A stretch of 9,035 nt of DNA. Origin: Eubacteriales bacterium. GTDB lineage: Bacteria; Bacillota_A; Clostridia; Lachnospirales; Lachnospiraceae. The first letter of the stretch is position 1. Every line of letters starts with the position of its first letter. A program made the translations under genes and the position numbers. Below the pieces are notes generated by a model. It did not search any database. It was not told where the DNA came from and worked only from the letters and a program-made list of their open reading frames with translations. Of the stretch, positions 1 to 6,551 are shown piece by piece. Location of the stretch: contig JAUNJL010000087.1 in assembly GCA_030533315.1 (NCBI GenBank), positions 1 through 9,035 on the forward strand. Reading direction: 5' to 3'.

Positions 1-8
1 AGAACAAT

Positions 9-512
9 ATGCCAAAGGTAGGAATTGTGATGGGCAGCGATTCGGACATGCCGGTGATGAAAAAAGCCGCAGATGTCCTGGAAAAGCTGGGGGTCGATTA
101 TGAGATGAGGATCATCTCCGCACACCGGGAGCCGGATGTTTTTTTTGAATATGCAAGGACAGCGGAGGAGAGAGGCCTGAAGGTCATTATCGCAGGGGCG
201 GGGATGGCGGCCCACCTTCCGGGTATGTGTGCCGCCATCTTTCCCATGCCGGTGATCGGTATTCCCATGCACACCGCCTCGCTGGGGGGAAGGGATTCCC
301 TCTATTCCATCGTGCAGATGCCTTCTGGCATCCCGGTGGCCACGGTGGCCATAGGAGGCGGGGCCAATGCGGCTCTCCTTGCCGCAAGGATCCTTGCCGT
401 CTCCGATGGAGAGCTTCTTGCCCGGCTGAAGGATTACAGCAGGGAGCAGAAGGAGCAGGTGGAAAAAAAGGACGCAAGGCTTCAGGAGGTTGGCTGTCAA
501 AGCTATGAATGA
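9..512 (+). CDS. purE: N5-carboxyaminoimidazole ribonucleotide mutase PurE (class I)
   Basis: PurE interconverts N5-CAIR and CAIR in cytosolic de novo purine synthesis. The 167-residue product has the usual length for the family. The phosphate-binding GSDSD lies at residues 9-13, the catalytic-loop SAHR at 37-40, the [10 protein letters not shown] segment at about 62-72, and the [17 protein letters not shown] stretch at about 100-116. Arginine in SAHR and the AAHLPG motif fit the bacterial class I enzyme; animal class II enzymes have SAHK and a different following loop. Class I PurE normally works with PurK, which is not in this window. Only 8 bases precede the ATG, so its ribosome binding site and any promoter or upstream operon gene cannot be judged. 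purM follows after 55 nt. The family call is secure; the class I call is an inference from motifs. Confidence 0.96.
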   Translation: MPKVGIVMGSDSDMPVMKKAADVLEKLGVDYEMRIISAHREPDVFFEYARTAEERGLKVIIAGAGMAAHLPGMCAAIFPMPVIGIPMHTASLGGRDSLYSIVQMPSGIPVATVAIGGGANAALLAARILAVSDGELLARLKDYSREQKEQVEKKDARLQEVGCQSYE

Positions 513-552
513 AGGCGCTCCCGGGAAGGGATGGTCTGTACATGAGAGGACA

Positions 553-559
553 GAGGAGA
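553..559 (+). promoter_or_regulatory. Ribosome binding site that sets the purM start
   Basis: GAGGAGA ends 8 nt before the ATG at 568. It supports that ATG over the in-frame TTG at 490, which would overlap purE and add 26 residues unlike PurM N-termini. Confidence 0.75.
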
Positions 560-567
560 ATCAGAAG

Positions 568-1593
568 ATGGATTATAAGAATGCGGGTGTTGATATTGAG
601 GCCGGATATAAATCTGTAGAATTGATGAAGGAACATATCGCAAGGACCATGAGGCCGGAGGTTCTGGGTGGGATCGGCGGATTTTCCGGAGCTTTTTCCA
701 TGAGCGCCATGAAGGATATGGAGGAGCCTACGCTGGTGTCCGGCACGGACGGCGTGGGAACCAAGCTGAAGCTGGCCTTTGTGATGGACCGCCATGACAC
801 CGTTGGCATCGACTGCGTGGCCATGTGCGTCAACGATATTGCCTGTGCGGGGGGAGAGCCCCTGTTTTTCCTGGACTACATTGCCTGCGGCAAAAACTAC
901 CCGGAAAAGATCGCCCAGATCGTGAAGGGTGTGGCGGAGGGCTGTACCCAGGCCGGCGCAGCCCTGATCGGCGGCGAGACGGCGGAGATGCCCGGCTTTT
1001 ATCCGGAGAATGAATACGATCTCGCCGGCTTTGCCGTAGGAGTGGTGGATAAAAAGGAGCTGATCACGGGGGAGGAGCTTTCGGAAGGGGACGTGCTCAT
1101 CGGTATGGCCTCCTCCGGGGTCCACAGCAACGGGTTTTCCCTTGTGCGAAAGGTCTTTGAGATGACCAGGGAGTCTCTGGATACCTATTATGAGGAGCTG
1201 GGCTGTACCCTTGGGGAGTCCCTGATGGCGCCCACCAGGATCTACGTGAGGGCTCTGAAAAGTGTGAAGGCTGCCGGCGTGCGCATCCACGGATGCAGCC
1301 ACATTACGGGAGGCGGCTTTTATGAAAATGTTCCCCGTATGCTCAGAGAGGGAACACAGGCGGTGATCCGGAAGGACAGTTATCCAGTGCTCCCCATCTT
1401 CCATCTGCTGGCGAGAACCGGGCAGATCCAGGAGAAGATGATGTACAATACTTACAATATGGGCCTTGGCATGATCCTGGCCGTGGCCGAGAGGGATGTG
1501 GAGAAGACCATGGAGGCCATCACCGCTGCGGGGGAGACTCCCTACGTGGTGGGGCATATTCAGGCAGGAGAAAAGGGAGTGACGTTATGCTGA
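568..1593 (+). CDS. purM: Phosphoribosylformylglycinamidine cyclo-ligase (AIR synthetase) PurM
   Basis: PurM uses ATP to close FGAM into aminoimidazole ribonucleotide (AIR), the fifth step of purine synthesis. The 341-residue product has the normal family length and the typical beginning [13 protein letters not shown]. Landmarks of the PurM/PurL/SelD fold are visible in order: TDGVGTK at residues 60-66, the ND pair at 89-90, GGETAEMPG at 135-143, [13 protein letters not shown] at about 182-194, and HITGGG at 245-250. The reading frame is open upstream to a TTG at 490, but the ribosome binding site at 553-559 and family N-termini favour the ATG at 568. Its TGA overlaps the start of purN by 7 nt, which implies translational coupling. 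Its product AIR feeds the PurE step; purE lies immediately upstream. Confidence 0.97.
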   Translation: MDYKNAGVDIEAGYKSVELMKEHIARTMRPEVLGGIGGFSGAFSMSAMKDMEEPTLVSGTDGVGTKLKLAFVMDRHDTVGIDCVAMCVNDIACAGGEPLFFLDYIACGKNYPEKIAQIVKGVAEGCTQAGAALIGGETAEMPGFYPENEYDLAGFAVGVVDKKELITGEELSEGDVLIGMASSGVHSNGFSLVRKVFEMTRESLDTYYEELGCTLGESLMAPTRIYVRALKSVKAAGVRIHGCSHITGGGFYENVPRMLREGTQAVIRKDSYPVLPIFHLLARTGQIQEKMMYNTYNMGLGMILAVAERDVEKTMEAITAAGETPYVVGHIQAGEKGVTLC

Positions 1594-2213
1594 GGATAGG
1601 CGTGCTTGTCTCTGGAGGGGGGACGAACCTTCAGGCGATCCTGGACGCCGTGGAGTCCGGCAGGATCACCAACGCCAGCGTGGAGCTGGTGATCAGCAAC
1701 AATCCCAAGGCTTATGCCTTAGAGCGGGCCAGATCTTATGGGGTCGAGGGCGTGTGCATTTCCCCGTCCAGCTATCCATCCAGGGAGAGGTTCCACCAGG
1801 CCCTGCTGAGGAAGCTGAGGGAGAGAGAGGTGGAGCTGGTGGTGCTGGCCGGCTATCTGGTGAACATCCCGCCGATGATCGTGGACGCCTTCCCCAACCG
1901 GATCATCAACATCCACCCGTCCCTCATCCCTTCCTTCTGCGGGGAGGGCTTTTACGGGCTCCGGGTCCATGAGGCTGCCCTTGCCCGGGGAGTGAAGGTG
2001 ACCGGGGCCACGGTGCATTTTGTGGATAGGGGGACGGACACCGGCCCTATCATCCTGCAAAAGGCCGTCAAGATCGAGCCGGATGACACGCCGGAATCCC
2101 TTCAGAGGCGGGTCATGGAGCAGGCGGAGTGGAAGATCCTGCCAAAGGCGATCAACCTGATCGCAAACAACAGGGTCACGGTGACAGACGGGATCGTGTC
2201 GGTCAGTGACTGA
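1587..2213 (+). CDS. purN: Phosphoribosylglycinamide formyltransferase PurN
   Basis: PurN transfers a formyl group from 10-formyltetrahydrofolate to GAR, giving FGAR. The 208 residues match the family length. The N-terminal phosphate-binding SGGGTNLQ is at residues 9-16. The catalytic triad known from E. coli PurN (Asn106, His108, Asp144) aligns with Asn108, His110 (in NIHPSLIP) and Asp151 (in TDTGP), so the enzyme looks intact. The segment following the catalytic histidine ([15 protein letters not shown]) is the form I associate with clostridial PurN. The ATG at 1587 overlaps the purM stop (ATGCTGA), with a GGGAG ribosome binding site at about 1575-1579. purD, which makes its substrate GAR, follows 31 nt later. 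In many Firmicutes purH lies between purN and purD; here it does not. Confidence 0.96.
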   Translation: MLRIGVLVSGGGTNLQAILDAVESGRITNASVELVISNNPKAYALERARSYGVEGVCISPSSYPSRERFHQALLRKLREREVELVVLAGYLVNIPPMIVDAFPNRIINIHPSLIPSFCGEGFYGLRVHEAALARGVKVTGATVHFVDRGTDTGPIILQKAVKIEPDDTPESLQRRVMEQAEWKILPKAINLIANNRVTVTDGIVSVSD

Positions 2214-2244
2214 CCCTTTCCGGGATTAGGGAGGATGGATCAAG

Positions 2245-3522
2245 ATGAAGATACTGATCGTAGGAAGCGGCGGGAGAGAGCACGCCATCGCCTGGAGTGT
2301 GTCAAGGAGTCCCAAGGCCCATGAGATTTACTGTGCCCCTGGAAATGGGGGAATCTCCCAGTGTGCCCAGTGCGTACCCATCGGCGCCATGGAGTTTGAC
2401 CGGCTGGCGGATTTTGCGGAGGAAAAGAGGATTGACCTGACCATCATCGGGATGGACGACCCGCTGGTGGGAGGAGTGGCGGACGTGTTTGAAAAAAGAG
2501 GGCTGAAGGTCTTTGGCCCCAGGAAAAATGCGGCCATCCTGGAGGGGTCCAAGGCCTTTGCCAAGGATCTCATGAAAAAATACCACATTCCCACGGCGGG
2601 GTACGAGAGCTTTGATGACCCGGAAAAGGCGCTTGCGTATCTGCGGACAAGGGTGAGTTTTCCCGTGGTTCTGAAGGCGGACGGCCTGGCCCTGGGAAAG
2701 GGAGTCCTGATCTGCCAGGATCTGGCGGAGGCGGAGGCCGGTGTCAGGGAGATCATGGAGGACAAAAGGTTTGGAAACGCCGGAAATACCATGGTCATTG
2801 AGGAGTTCATGACCGGCCGGGAGGTGTCGGTGCTCTCTTTCGTGGATGGAAGGACCATCCGTACCATGACCTCCGCCCAGGATCACAAGAGGGCCGGGGA
2901 CGGCGACCAGGGGCCGAACACTGGTGGGATGGGTACCTTTTCCCCCAGCCCGTTTTACACGAGGGAAGTGGATGAGTATTGTCAGAAATATATTTATCAG
3001 CCCACGGTGGACGCCATGGCGGCGGAGGGACGTCCCTTCCAGGGGATCATTTTCTTTGGCCTGATGCTGACGGCGGATGGTCCGAAGGTGCTGGAATATA
3101 ATGCAAGGTTTGGGGATCCGGAGGCCCAGGTGGTGCTTCCCCGTATGAAAAACGACATCCTGGAGGTGATGGAGGCCTGCGTGGAGGGAAGGCTGGATCA
3201 GATCGAGCTGGAATTTGAGGACAATGCGGCTGTGTGCGTGGTTCTTGCAAGCGAGGGATATCCTGTGAAATATGAGAAGGGGATTCCCATATATGGCCTT
3301 GAGAATTTTGAGGGCAGGGAAGACTGCTACTGCTTCCATGCGGGGACGGCTCTTCGGGATGGTCAGGTGGTCACCAACGGAGGCCGGGTTTTGGGGATCA
3401 CCGCAAAGGGGGACAGCCTTTTGGAAGCGAGAAAAAAGGCCTACGAGGCCACAGGGTGGATCACCTTTGCCAACAAATATATGCGCAGTGATATCGGCAG
3501 GGCCATCGATGATGTCAAATAA
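2245..3522 (+). CDS. purD: Phosphoribosylamine-glycine ligase (GAR synthetase) PurD
   Basis: PurD is an ATP-grasp ligase joining phosphoribosylamine and glycine to form GAR. The 425 residues are full length. The N-terminal domain begins with a Rossmann-like MKILIVGSGGREHA. ATP-grasp landmarks follow: GPRKNAA at about 91-97, VVLKADGLALGKGV at 141-154, the HKRAGDGDQGPNTGGMG loop at 214-230, and EYNARFGDPE at 284-293 with its metal-binding acidic and asparagine residues. The C-terminal domain is complete. Translation starts at the ATG 9 nt after an AGGGAGGA ribosome binding site (2228-2235). The next gene, a flavodiiron protein, begins only 21 nt after the stop and no terminator lies between, so the two are probably cotranscribed. 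A long open frame on the opposite strand across this gene is a composition artefact. Confidence 0.97.
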   Translation: MKILIVGSGGREHAIAWSVSRSPKAHEIYCAPGNGGISQCAQCVPIGAMEFDRLADFAEEKRIDLTIIGMDDPLVGGVADVFEKRGLKVFGPRKNAAILEGSKAFAKDLMKKYHIPTAGYESFDDPEKALAYLRTRVSFPVVLKADGLALGKGVLICQDLAEAEAGVREIMEDKRFGNAGNTMVIEEFMTGREVSVLSFVDGRTIRTMTSAQDHKRAGDGDQGPNTGGMGTFSPSPFYTREVDEYCQKYIYQPTVDAMAAEGRPFQGIIFFGLMLTADGPKVLEYNARFGDPEAQVVLPRMKNDILEVMEACVEGRLDQIELEFEDNAAVCVVLASEGYPVKYEKGIPIYGLENFEGREDCYCFHAGTALRDGQVVTNGGRVLGITAKGDSLLEARKKAYEATGWITFANKYMRSDIGRAIDDVK

Positions 3523-3543
3523 CGAAGAGAGGATATAGAAAAC

Positions 3544-4737
3544 ATGTATTGTGTACAAAAAGTAACCGATGATCTGTATTGGGTGGGGGCCAGCGACAGG
3601 CGCCTGGCCCTGTTTGAAAATGTGTATCCCATCCCCCGGGGGATTTCCTATAATTCTTATGTTTTGATGGATGAGAAGACGGTGCTCCTGGACACGGTGG
3701 ACAAGGCCGTGGGGAGCCAGTTTTTTGAAAACCTGGAATACGTCCTTGGGGACAGGCCTTTGGACTATCTGGTCGTGGATCACATGGAGCCGGATCACGC
3801 CGCAACTCTTGAGGATGTGGTGCGCCGCTACCCGCAGGTGAAGATCGTCGGGAACGCCAAGACCTTTGCCATGATGAAGCAGTTTTTTACCTTCGATGTG
3901 GATTCTCGGGCCCTGGTGGTCAAGGAGGGGGAAACCCTGAACACCGGAAAGCATACCCTGACCTTCGCCATGATCCCCATGGTTCATTGGCCGGAGGCCA
4001 TGGTCACCTACGACGCCCTGGACAAGGCCTTGTTCAGCGCCGATGCCTTTGGTACCTTCGGGGCGCTTCATGGGAACCTTTTCGCAGACCAGGTTTCCTT
4101 CGAGAGGGACTGGCTGGATGAGGCCAGGAGATATTACGCAAACATTGTGGGGAAATACGGCGCACAGGTTCAGGCCGCCCTGAAGAAGATCCGGGCCCTG
4201 GACGTGGCTTTGCTCTGCCCTCTTCACGGACCGGTGTGGAGAGAGAACCTGGAATGGTTTCTGGACAAATATGAGAAATGGAGCACCTACACGCCGGAGG
4301 ACGATCAGGTGCTGATCCTTTACGCCTCTATTTACGGGAACACGGAAAACGCCATGGATGTTCTGGCCGGAAAGCTTTCGGATGCAGGGGAGAAGAATAT
4401 CGCCATGTACGATGTATCGGGGACGGATCCCTCCTACCTTCTGTCCGAGGCCTTCCGCTGCAGCAGGATCGTTTTTGCCTGCTCCACCTACAATGCGGGG
4501 ATCTTCCCCCGGATGGAGACGCTGCTTCATGAGCTGAAGGCCCACAATTTCCAGAATCGGAGGGTGGCCGTGGCGGAAAACGGCACCTGGGCCATTTCCG
4601 CCGGGAAGCTGATGAAGGAGCTTCTGGCGGGGATGAAGAGCATGGAGATTTTTGAGGATACCCTGACGGTAAAATCCTCCCTCAAGGAGGAGCAGCTGGC
4701 CCATCTGGACAGGATTGTGGAGTTTTTGACGAAATAA
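3544..4737 (+). CDS. Flavodiiron protein, class A (FprA-type oxygen/nitric oxide reductase)
   Basis: Flavodiiron proteins reduce O2 to water and/or NO to N2O in the cytosol of anaerobes, usually taking electrons from rubredoxin. The 397-residue product has the two-domain class A layout. A metallo-beta-lactamase-like domain (about 1-250) carries every expected diiron ligand: His80, Glu82, Asp84, His85 in the H-x-E-x-D-H motif, then His148, Asp167 and His228. A flavodoxin-like FMN domain (about 255-397) starts with YASIYGNTENA, the phosphate-binding loop. There is no C-terminal rubredoxin or flavin reductase extension, so partner proteins must be encoded elsewhere. Ribosome binding site AGAGAGGA at 3526-3533 precedes the ATG by 10 nt. 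Whether O2 or NO is the preferred substrate cannot be read from the sequence. Its close placement behind purD suggests coexpression with purine synthesis. Confidence 0.95.
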   Translation: MYCVQKVTDDLYWVGASDRRLALFENVYPIPRGISYNSYVLMDEKTVLLDTVDKAVGSQFFENLEYVLGDRPLDYLVVDHMEPDHAATLEDVVRRYPQVKIVGNAKTFAMMKQFFTFDVDSRALVVKEGETLNTGKHTLTFAMIPMVHWPEAMVTYDALDKALFSADAFGTFGALHGNLFADQVSFERDWLDEARRYYANIVGKYGAQVQAALKKIRALDVALLCPLHGPVWRENLEWFLDKYEKWSTYTPEDDQVLILYASIYGNTENAMDVLAGKLSDAGEKNIAMYDVSGTDPSYLLSEAFRCSRIVFACSTYNAGIFPRMETLLHELKAHNFQNRRVAVAENGTWAISAGKLMKELLAGMKSMEIFEDTLTVKSSLKEEQLAHLDRIVEFLTK

Positions 4738-4810
4738 GACGAGAGGGCCGTATCTGCAATGGGGCGGTACAAATAAGAGCGCAGGAATGAGCAGCAGGAG
4801 AAATAATATA

Positions 4811-4817
4811 GAGAGGA
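4811..4817 (+). promoter_or_regulatory. Ribosome binding site that sets the start of the SseB-like gene
   Basis: GAGAGGA ends 1 nt before an ATG at 4819 and 7 nt before an in-frame ATG at 4825. The second spacing is workable and the first is too short, so translation most likely starts at 4825. Confidence 0.65.
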
Positions 4818-4824
4818 TATGAAC

Positions 4825-5676
4825 ATGGAAAAGAAAGACGAAAAAGATTTGACAGGGGGAGAGGCGAACACCCCTCAGGAGAACGGGGCCGAGGGTACCA
4901 GGGAGACGGTCAAGGCGATCATGACGTCGGAGCAGATTTTCGTCGCCTATTCCCGGGCGACGAAGGTGCCTTACGTGACCTGTGACCCGGAGACCTTCAA
5001 CGACCAGGCCTGGCTGTTTTCCTCCGAGGAGGAGATCAAGGCCTTTGGGCAGAAGAAGGCGCAGGAGAAGGTCCTCATTATGGGGATGGGCTACAAGAAA
5101 AAGGATTACCGTATTTTATTTGAGACCCTGTACGCCATTGGGGTCAACACGGTGGTTTGGAATGCGGGGGAGGAGAGGACGGAGATCGAGCTCTCCAGTA
5201 TCATCCGCATCGACGTCAGCAAGCTGGAGGAGAGCAAGCGGCCGCTGTTCAACCCCAGCCTTCAGCTTTCCTCCATCTACTATGTGCAGGAGTTCAATCT
5301 GCCGGAGGAGGTCAAGGACAAGGAAAAGCTGAGGGAGCATTACGACGAGGTTCTGGCCAATCTGGAGAGATCCCAGTTTATGGTGCCTTTGATCCGCAGC
5401 GAGGAAGACGAGAAGAAGGTGCAGATCCCGTACCTGAAAAACAAGGAGGGGGAGATCCTTCAGCCGATCTTTACGGATGTGACGGAGTTTTTCAAGTTTT
5501 CCAAAGGAAAAAAGATGCATTACCGGAAGGTCCCCTTCCAGAAGCTGCCGGGAATGTTGATGAAGCAGTCCAAGTGCTTTGTCCTGAATCCCTTTGGCGT
5601 GCACCTGATGTTTGGAAAGGATCAGATCAACCGGATCCTTGGCGTGCAGGATCCAGGCGCCCAGCCGGGCAGCTGA
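4825..5676 (+). CDS. SseB-family protein, apparently two tandem SseB-like halves
   Basis: The 283-residue product has no signal peptide or membrane segment and is rich in charged residues. Residues 1-35 are hydrophilic and probably flexible. The second half (about 175-272) has the look of the SseB N-terminal domain: an ERSQFMVPLI strand, KVQIPYL, then PIFTDVTEFFKF and, after a spacer, the CFVLNPFGVHLMF motif. The first half (about 36-132) repeats the same order: EQIFVAYS, KVPYVT, AWLFSSEEEIKAF, then VNTVVWNAG and a following strand. This suggests an internal duplication; the alignment was made by eye. The molecular function of SseB-type proteins is poorly defined, so none is assigned. The gene lies 87 nt after the flavodiiron gene with no hairpin between them and is probably the last gene of the unit, since hairpins and a terminator follow. 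Start at 4825 was chosen by ribosome binding site spacing; 4819 would add MN. Confidence 0.72.
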   Translation: MEKKDEKDLTGGEANTPQENGAEGTRETVKAIMTSEQIFVAYSRATKVPYVTCDPETFNDQAWLFSSEEEIKAFGQKKAQEKVLIMGMGYKKKDYRILFETLYAIGVNTVVWNAGEERTEIELSSIIRIDVSKLEESKRPLFNPSLQLSSIYYVQEFNLPEEVKDKEKLREHYDEVLANLERSQFMVPLIRSEEDEKKVQIPYLKNKEGEILQPIFTDVTEFFKFSKGKKMHYRKVPFQKLPGMLMKQSKCFVLNPFGVHLMFGKDQINRILGVQDPGAQPGS

Positions 5677-5870
5677 CCAAAGGAAGGACAGCCGGACGGG
5701 GAAGGCTTTGTGAAAAAGCCTGAGAAATGAAGAATTTGGCGGAAATGACAGAGCCTGGAGGCTGCCGCTGGGGCGACAAGAGGACTTGAGCTGGCCCCGG
5801 AGGGCGGATCCGGGTGCGGCGATGAGGAAAGGGCCTCTCTGCCAGGGCAGGGAGGCTTGTGGAAGGATGA
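5677..5870 (+). other. Gene-free gap with a run of GC-rich hairpins
   Basis: No reading frame here looks like a protein. Several hairpins can be drawn on the + strand. One is AGGCTTT (5703-5709) with AAAGCCT (5715-5721), 7 perfect pairs and a 5-nt loop. A second joins CTGGGGC (5768-5774) to GCCCCGG (5794-5800), with an inner CAAG/CTTG stem at 5777-5788. A third, CCCGGA (5796-5801) with TCCGGG (5809-5814), would compete with the second for bases 5796-5800. A fourth is a 10-bp stem closed by a CAGG loop at 5833-5856. They lie just ahead of the terminator at 5871-5896. The stretch could be the structured 3' end of the upstream transcript, a small RNA, or a leader for the next gene. I could not match it to a known riboswitch or RNA class. 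Confidence 0.4.
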
Positions 5871-5896
5871 GGCCGGGGCCTAAGCTCCGGCCTTTT
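5871..5896 (+). terminator. Intrinsic terminator after the pur-flavodiiron-SseB unit
   Basis: GGCCGGGGC (5871-5879) pairs with GCTCCGGCC (5884-5892) in a 9-bp stem with one G-T pair and a CTAA tetraloop, followed by TTTT. The T tract is short but the stem is very stable. It probably ends transcription coming from purE through the SseB-like gene. Confidence 0.72.
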
Positions 5897-5923
5897 GCCG
5901 TCTGCTGGGGCTCTCTTGAAGAA

Positions 5924-5944
5924 AAAACAGAAAATACCTGTTTT
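5924..5944. repeat. Perfect 7+7 bp inverted repeat upstream of gntR
   Basis: AAAACAG (5924-5930) and CTGTTTT (5938-5944) are perfect inverted arms around a 7-base AT-rich centre. The element lies 54 nt before the gntR start, after the terminator and overlapping the only -35-like sequence. Size and position fit an operator for a dimeric regulator, possibly GntR itself, but it could also act as a weak terminator on the - strand, where a T run follows the stem. Confidence 0.45.
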
Positions 5945-5980
5945 CAAAAGGGATATTTTGTGCTACCATGTCTATAACAT
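5941..5980 (+). promoter_or_regulatory. Possible gntR promoter region
   Basis: Two weak readings exist. TTTTCA (5941-5946) and TACCAT (5964-5969) are 17 nt apart and each match 4 of 6 consensus positions. TATAAC (5973-5978) is a better -10 but has no -35 partner and would start the transcript inside the ribosome binding site. ATGT and ACAT form a short inverted repeat at 5968-5980 over this -10. A promoter is expected here because a terminator precedes the gene, but its exact position is uncertain. Confidence 0.3.
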
Positions 5981-5998
5981 AACAGGGGAGGTGGCCTT

Positions 5999-6373
5999 AT
6001 GGTCATTGAAATAGACTTTAACAGTGAGGAAGCCATCTATATGCAGCTGACGAACCAGATCATTTTGGGCATCGCCACGTCCAGGCTGAAGGAGGGGGAT
6101 CCTCTCCCGTCGGTCCGGCAGCTGGCAGATACCATCGGCATCAATATGCATACGGTCAACAAGGCGTATTCCCTGCTGCGGCAGGAGGGGTTTGTGACCA
6201 TTGACAGGAGAAGGGGGGCCGTGATCCGCGTGGACGTGGACAAGCTGCGGGCCCTGGAGGAGATGAAGGAGAACCTGATTGTCGCACTGGCGAGAGGCTG
6301 CTGCAGACAGATCAGCCGGGAGGAGGTTCACGGCCTGATCGACGAAATTTTTGACGAATATGGGGTGGACTGA
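5999..6373 (+). CDS. GntR-family transcriptional regulator, YtrA subfamily
   Basis: A 124-residue DNA-binding protein. The winged helix-turn-helix of the GntR family covers about residues 12-77: AIYMQLTNQI, then LPSVRQLADTIGIN, a recognition helix MHTVNKAYSLLRQEG at about 50-64, and the wing GFVTIDRRRGAVI. Only about 45 residues follow (80-124), predicted helical. That matches the short YtrA type, which lacks the large effector domains of the FadR, HutC and MocR types. A strong GGAGGTG ribosome binding site (5987-5993) lies 5 nt before the ATG. YtrA-type regulators usually repress their own operon, often with ABC transporter or membrane protein genes, and bind inverted repeats near the promoter; the repeat at 5924-5944 is a candidate. 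No transporter gene is present; the next gene is clpC. Its ligand and targets are unknown. Confidence 0.9.
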   Translation: MVIEIDFNSEEAIYMQLTNQIILGIATSRLKEGDPLPSVRQLADTIGINMHTVNKAYSLLRQEGFVTIDRRRGAVIRVDVDKLRALEEMKENLIVALARGCCRQISREEVHGLIDEIFDEYGVD

Positions 6374-6453
6374 TGAAAAGGGTCATCCCCGCAGCCGTTC
6401 AGGCAGGTTTGCGCAGGCAGGGCGCTGACCCTGAGAAAATAAAGGGAACGCAA

Positions 6454-6491
6454 AAAAATCCCATTGCCGCAGGCAAAGGCCGGGGATTTTT
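6454..6491 (+). terminator. Intrinsic terminator between gntR and clpC
   Basis: AAAAATCCC (6454-6462) pairs with GGGATTTTT (6483-6491) in a perfect 9-bp stem. Nested inside is TTGCC (6464-6468) with GGCAA (6472-6476) and a GCA loop. The T run forms the 3' arm, so the structure reads as a terminator in both directions. It lies 80 nt after gntR and 60 nt before clpC. It may end the gntR transcript or attenuate readthrough into clpC. Confidence 0.68.
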
Positions 6492-6551
6492 GCAGGTGAC
6501 GGTCCGAGTATCAGAGCCGCTGCGGGTCCCGGATATATTTAGGAGGACATC

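Noticed and set aside
490..567. TTG-initiated 26-residue extension of PurM
   Set aside because: It overlaps purE, has no family similarity, and the ATG at 568 has a better ribosome binding site and the typical PurM N-terminus.
187..1557. A 456-codon open frame on the - strand across purE and purM
   Set aside because: Antisense shadow of two conserved enzymes, with low-complexity composition and no domain signature.
2302..4704. An 800-codon open frame on the - strand across purD and the flavodiiron gene
   Set aside because: It lies opposite two well-supported genes and their gap. Its translation is rich in His, Pro, Gly and Leu and has no recognisable domain. It is explained by codon bias in GC-rich genes.
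4726..4756. TTGACG (4726-4731) followed by TATCTG (4751-4756) as a promoter for the SseB-like gene
   Set aside because: The -35 match is good, but the spacer is 19 nt and the -10 matches only 3 of 6 positions. It also begins within the flavodiiron coding end. Not enough to call.
5690..5760. TPP-like CTGAGA and RNase P-like GAGGAAAG sequence hints in the gap and just beyond it
   Set aside because: The isolated short matches lack the other conserved blocks of the thiamine riboswitch (no GAACCTGAT-type half) or of RNase P RNA, and the gap is too short for the latter.
5786..5977. 63-codon + strand frame in the gap before gntR
   Set aside because: It has no credible ribosome binding site, runs through two strong hairpins including the terminator, and its composition is not protein-like.
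6400..6421. Direct repeat CAGGCAGG at 6400-6407 and 6414-6421
   Set aside because: Two 8-base copies with a 14-base period in a GC-rich gap are easily due to chance. No further array or insertion signature is present.
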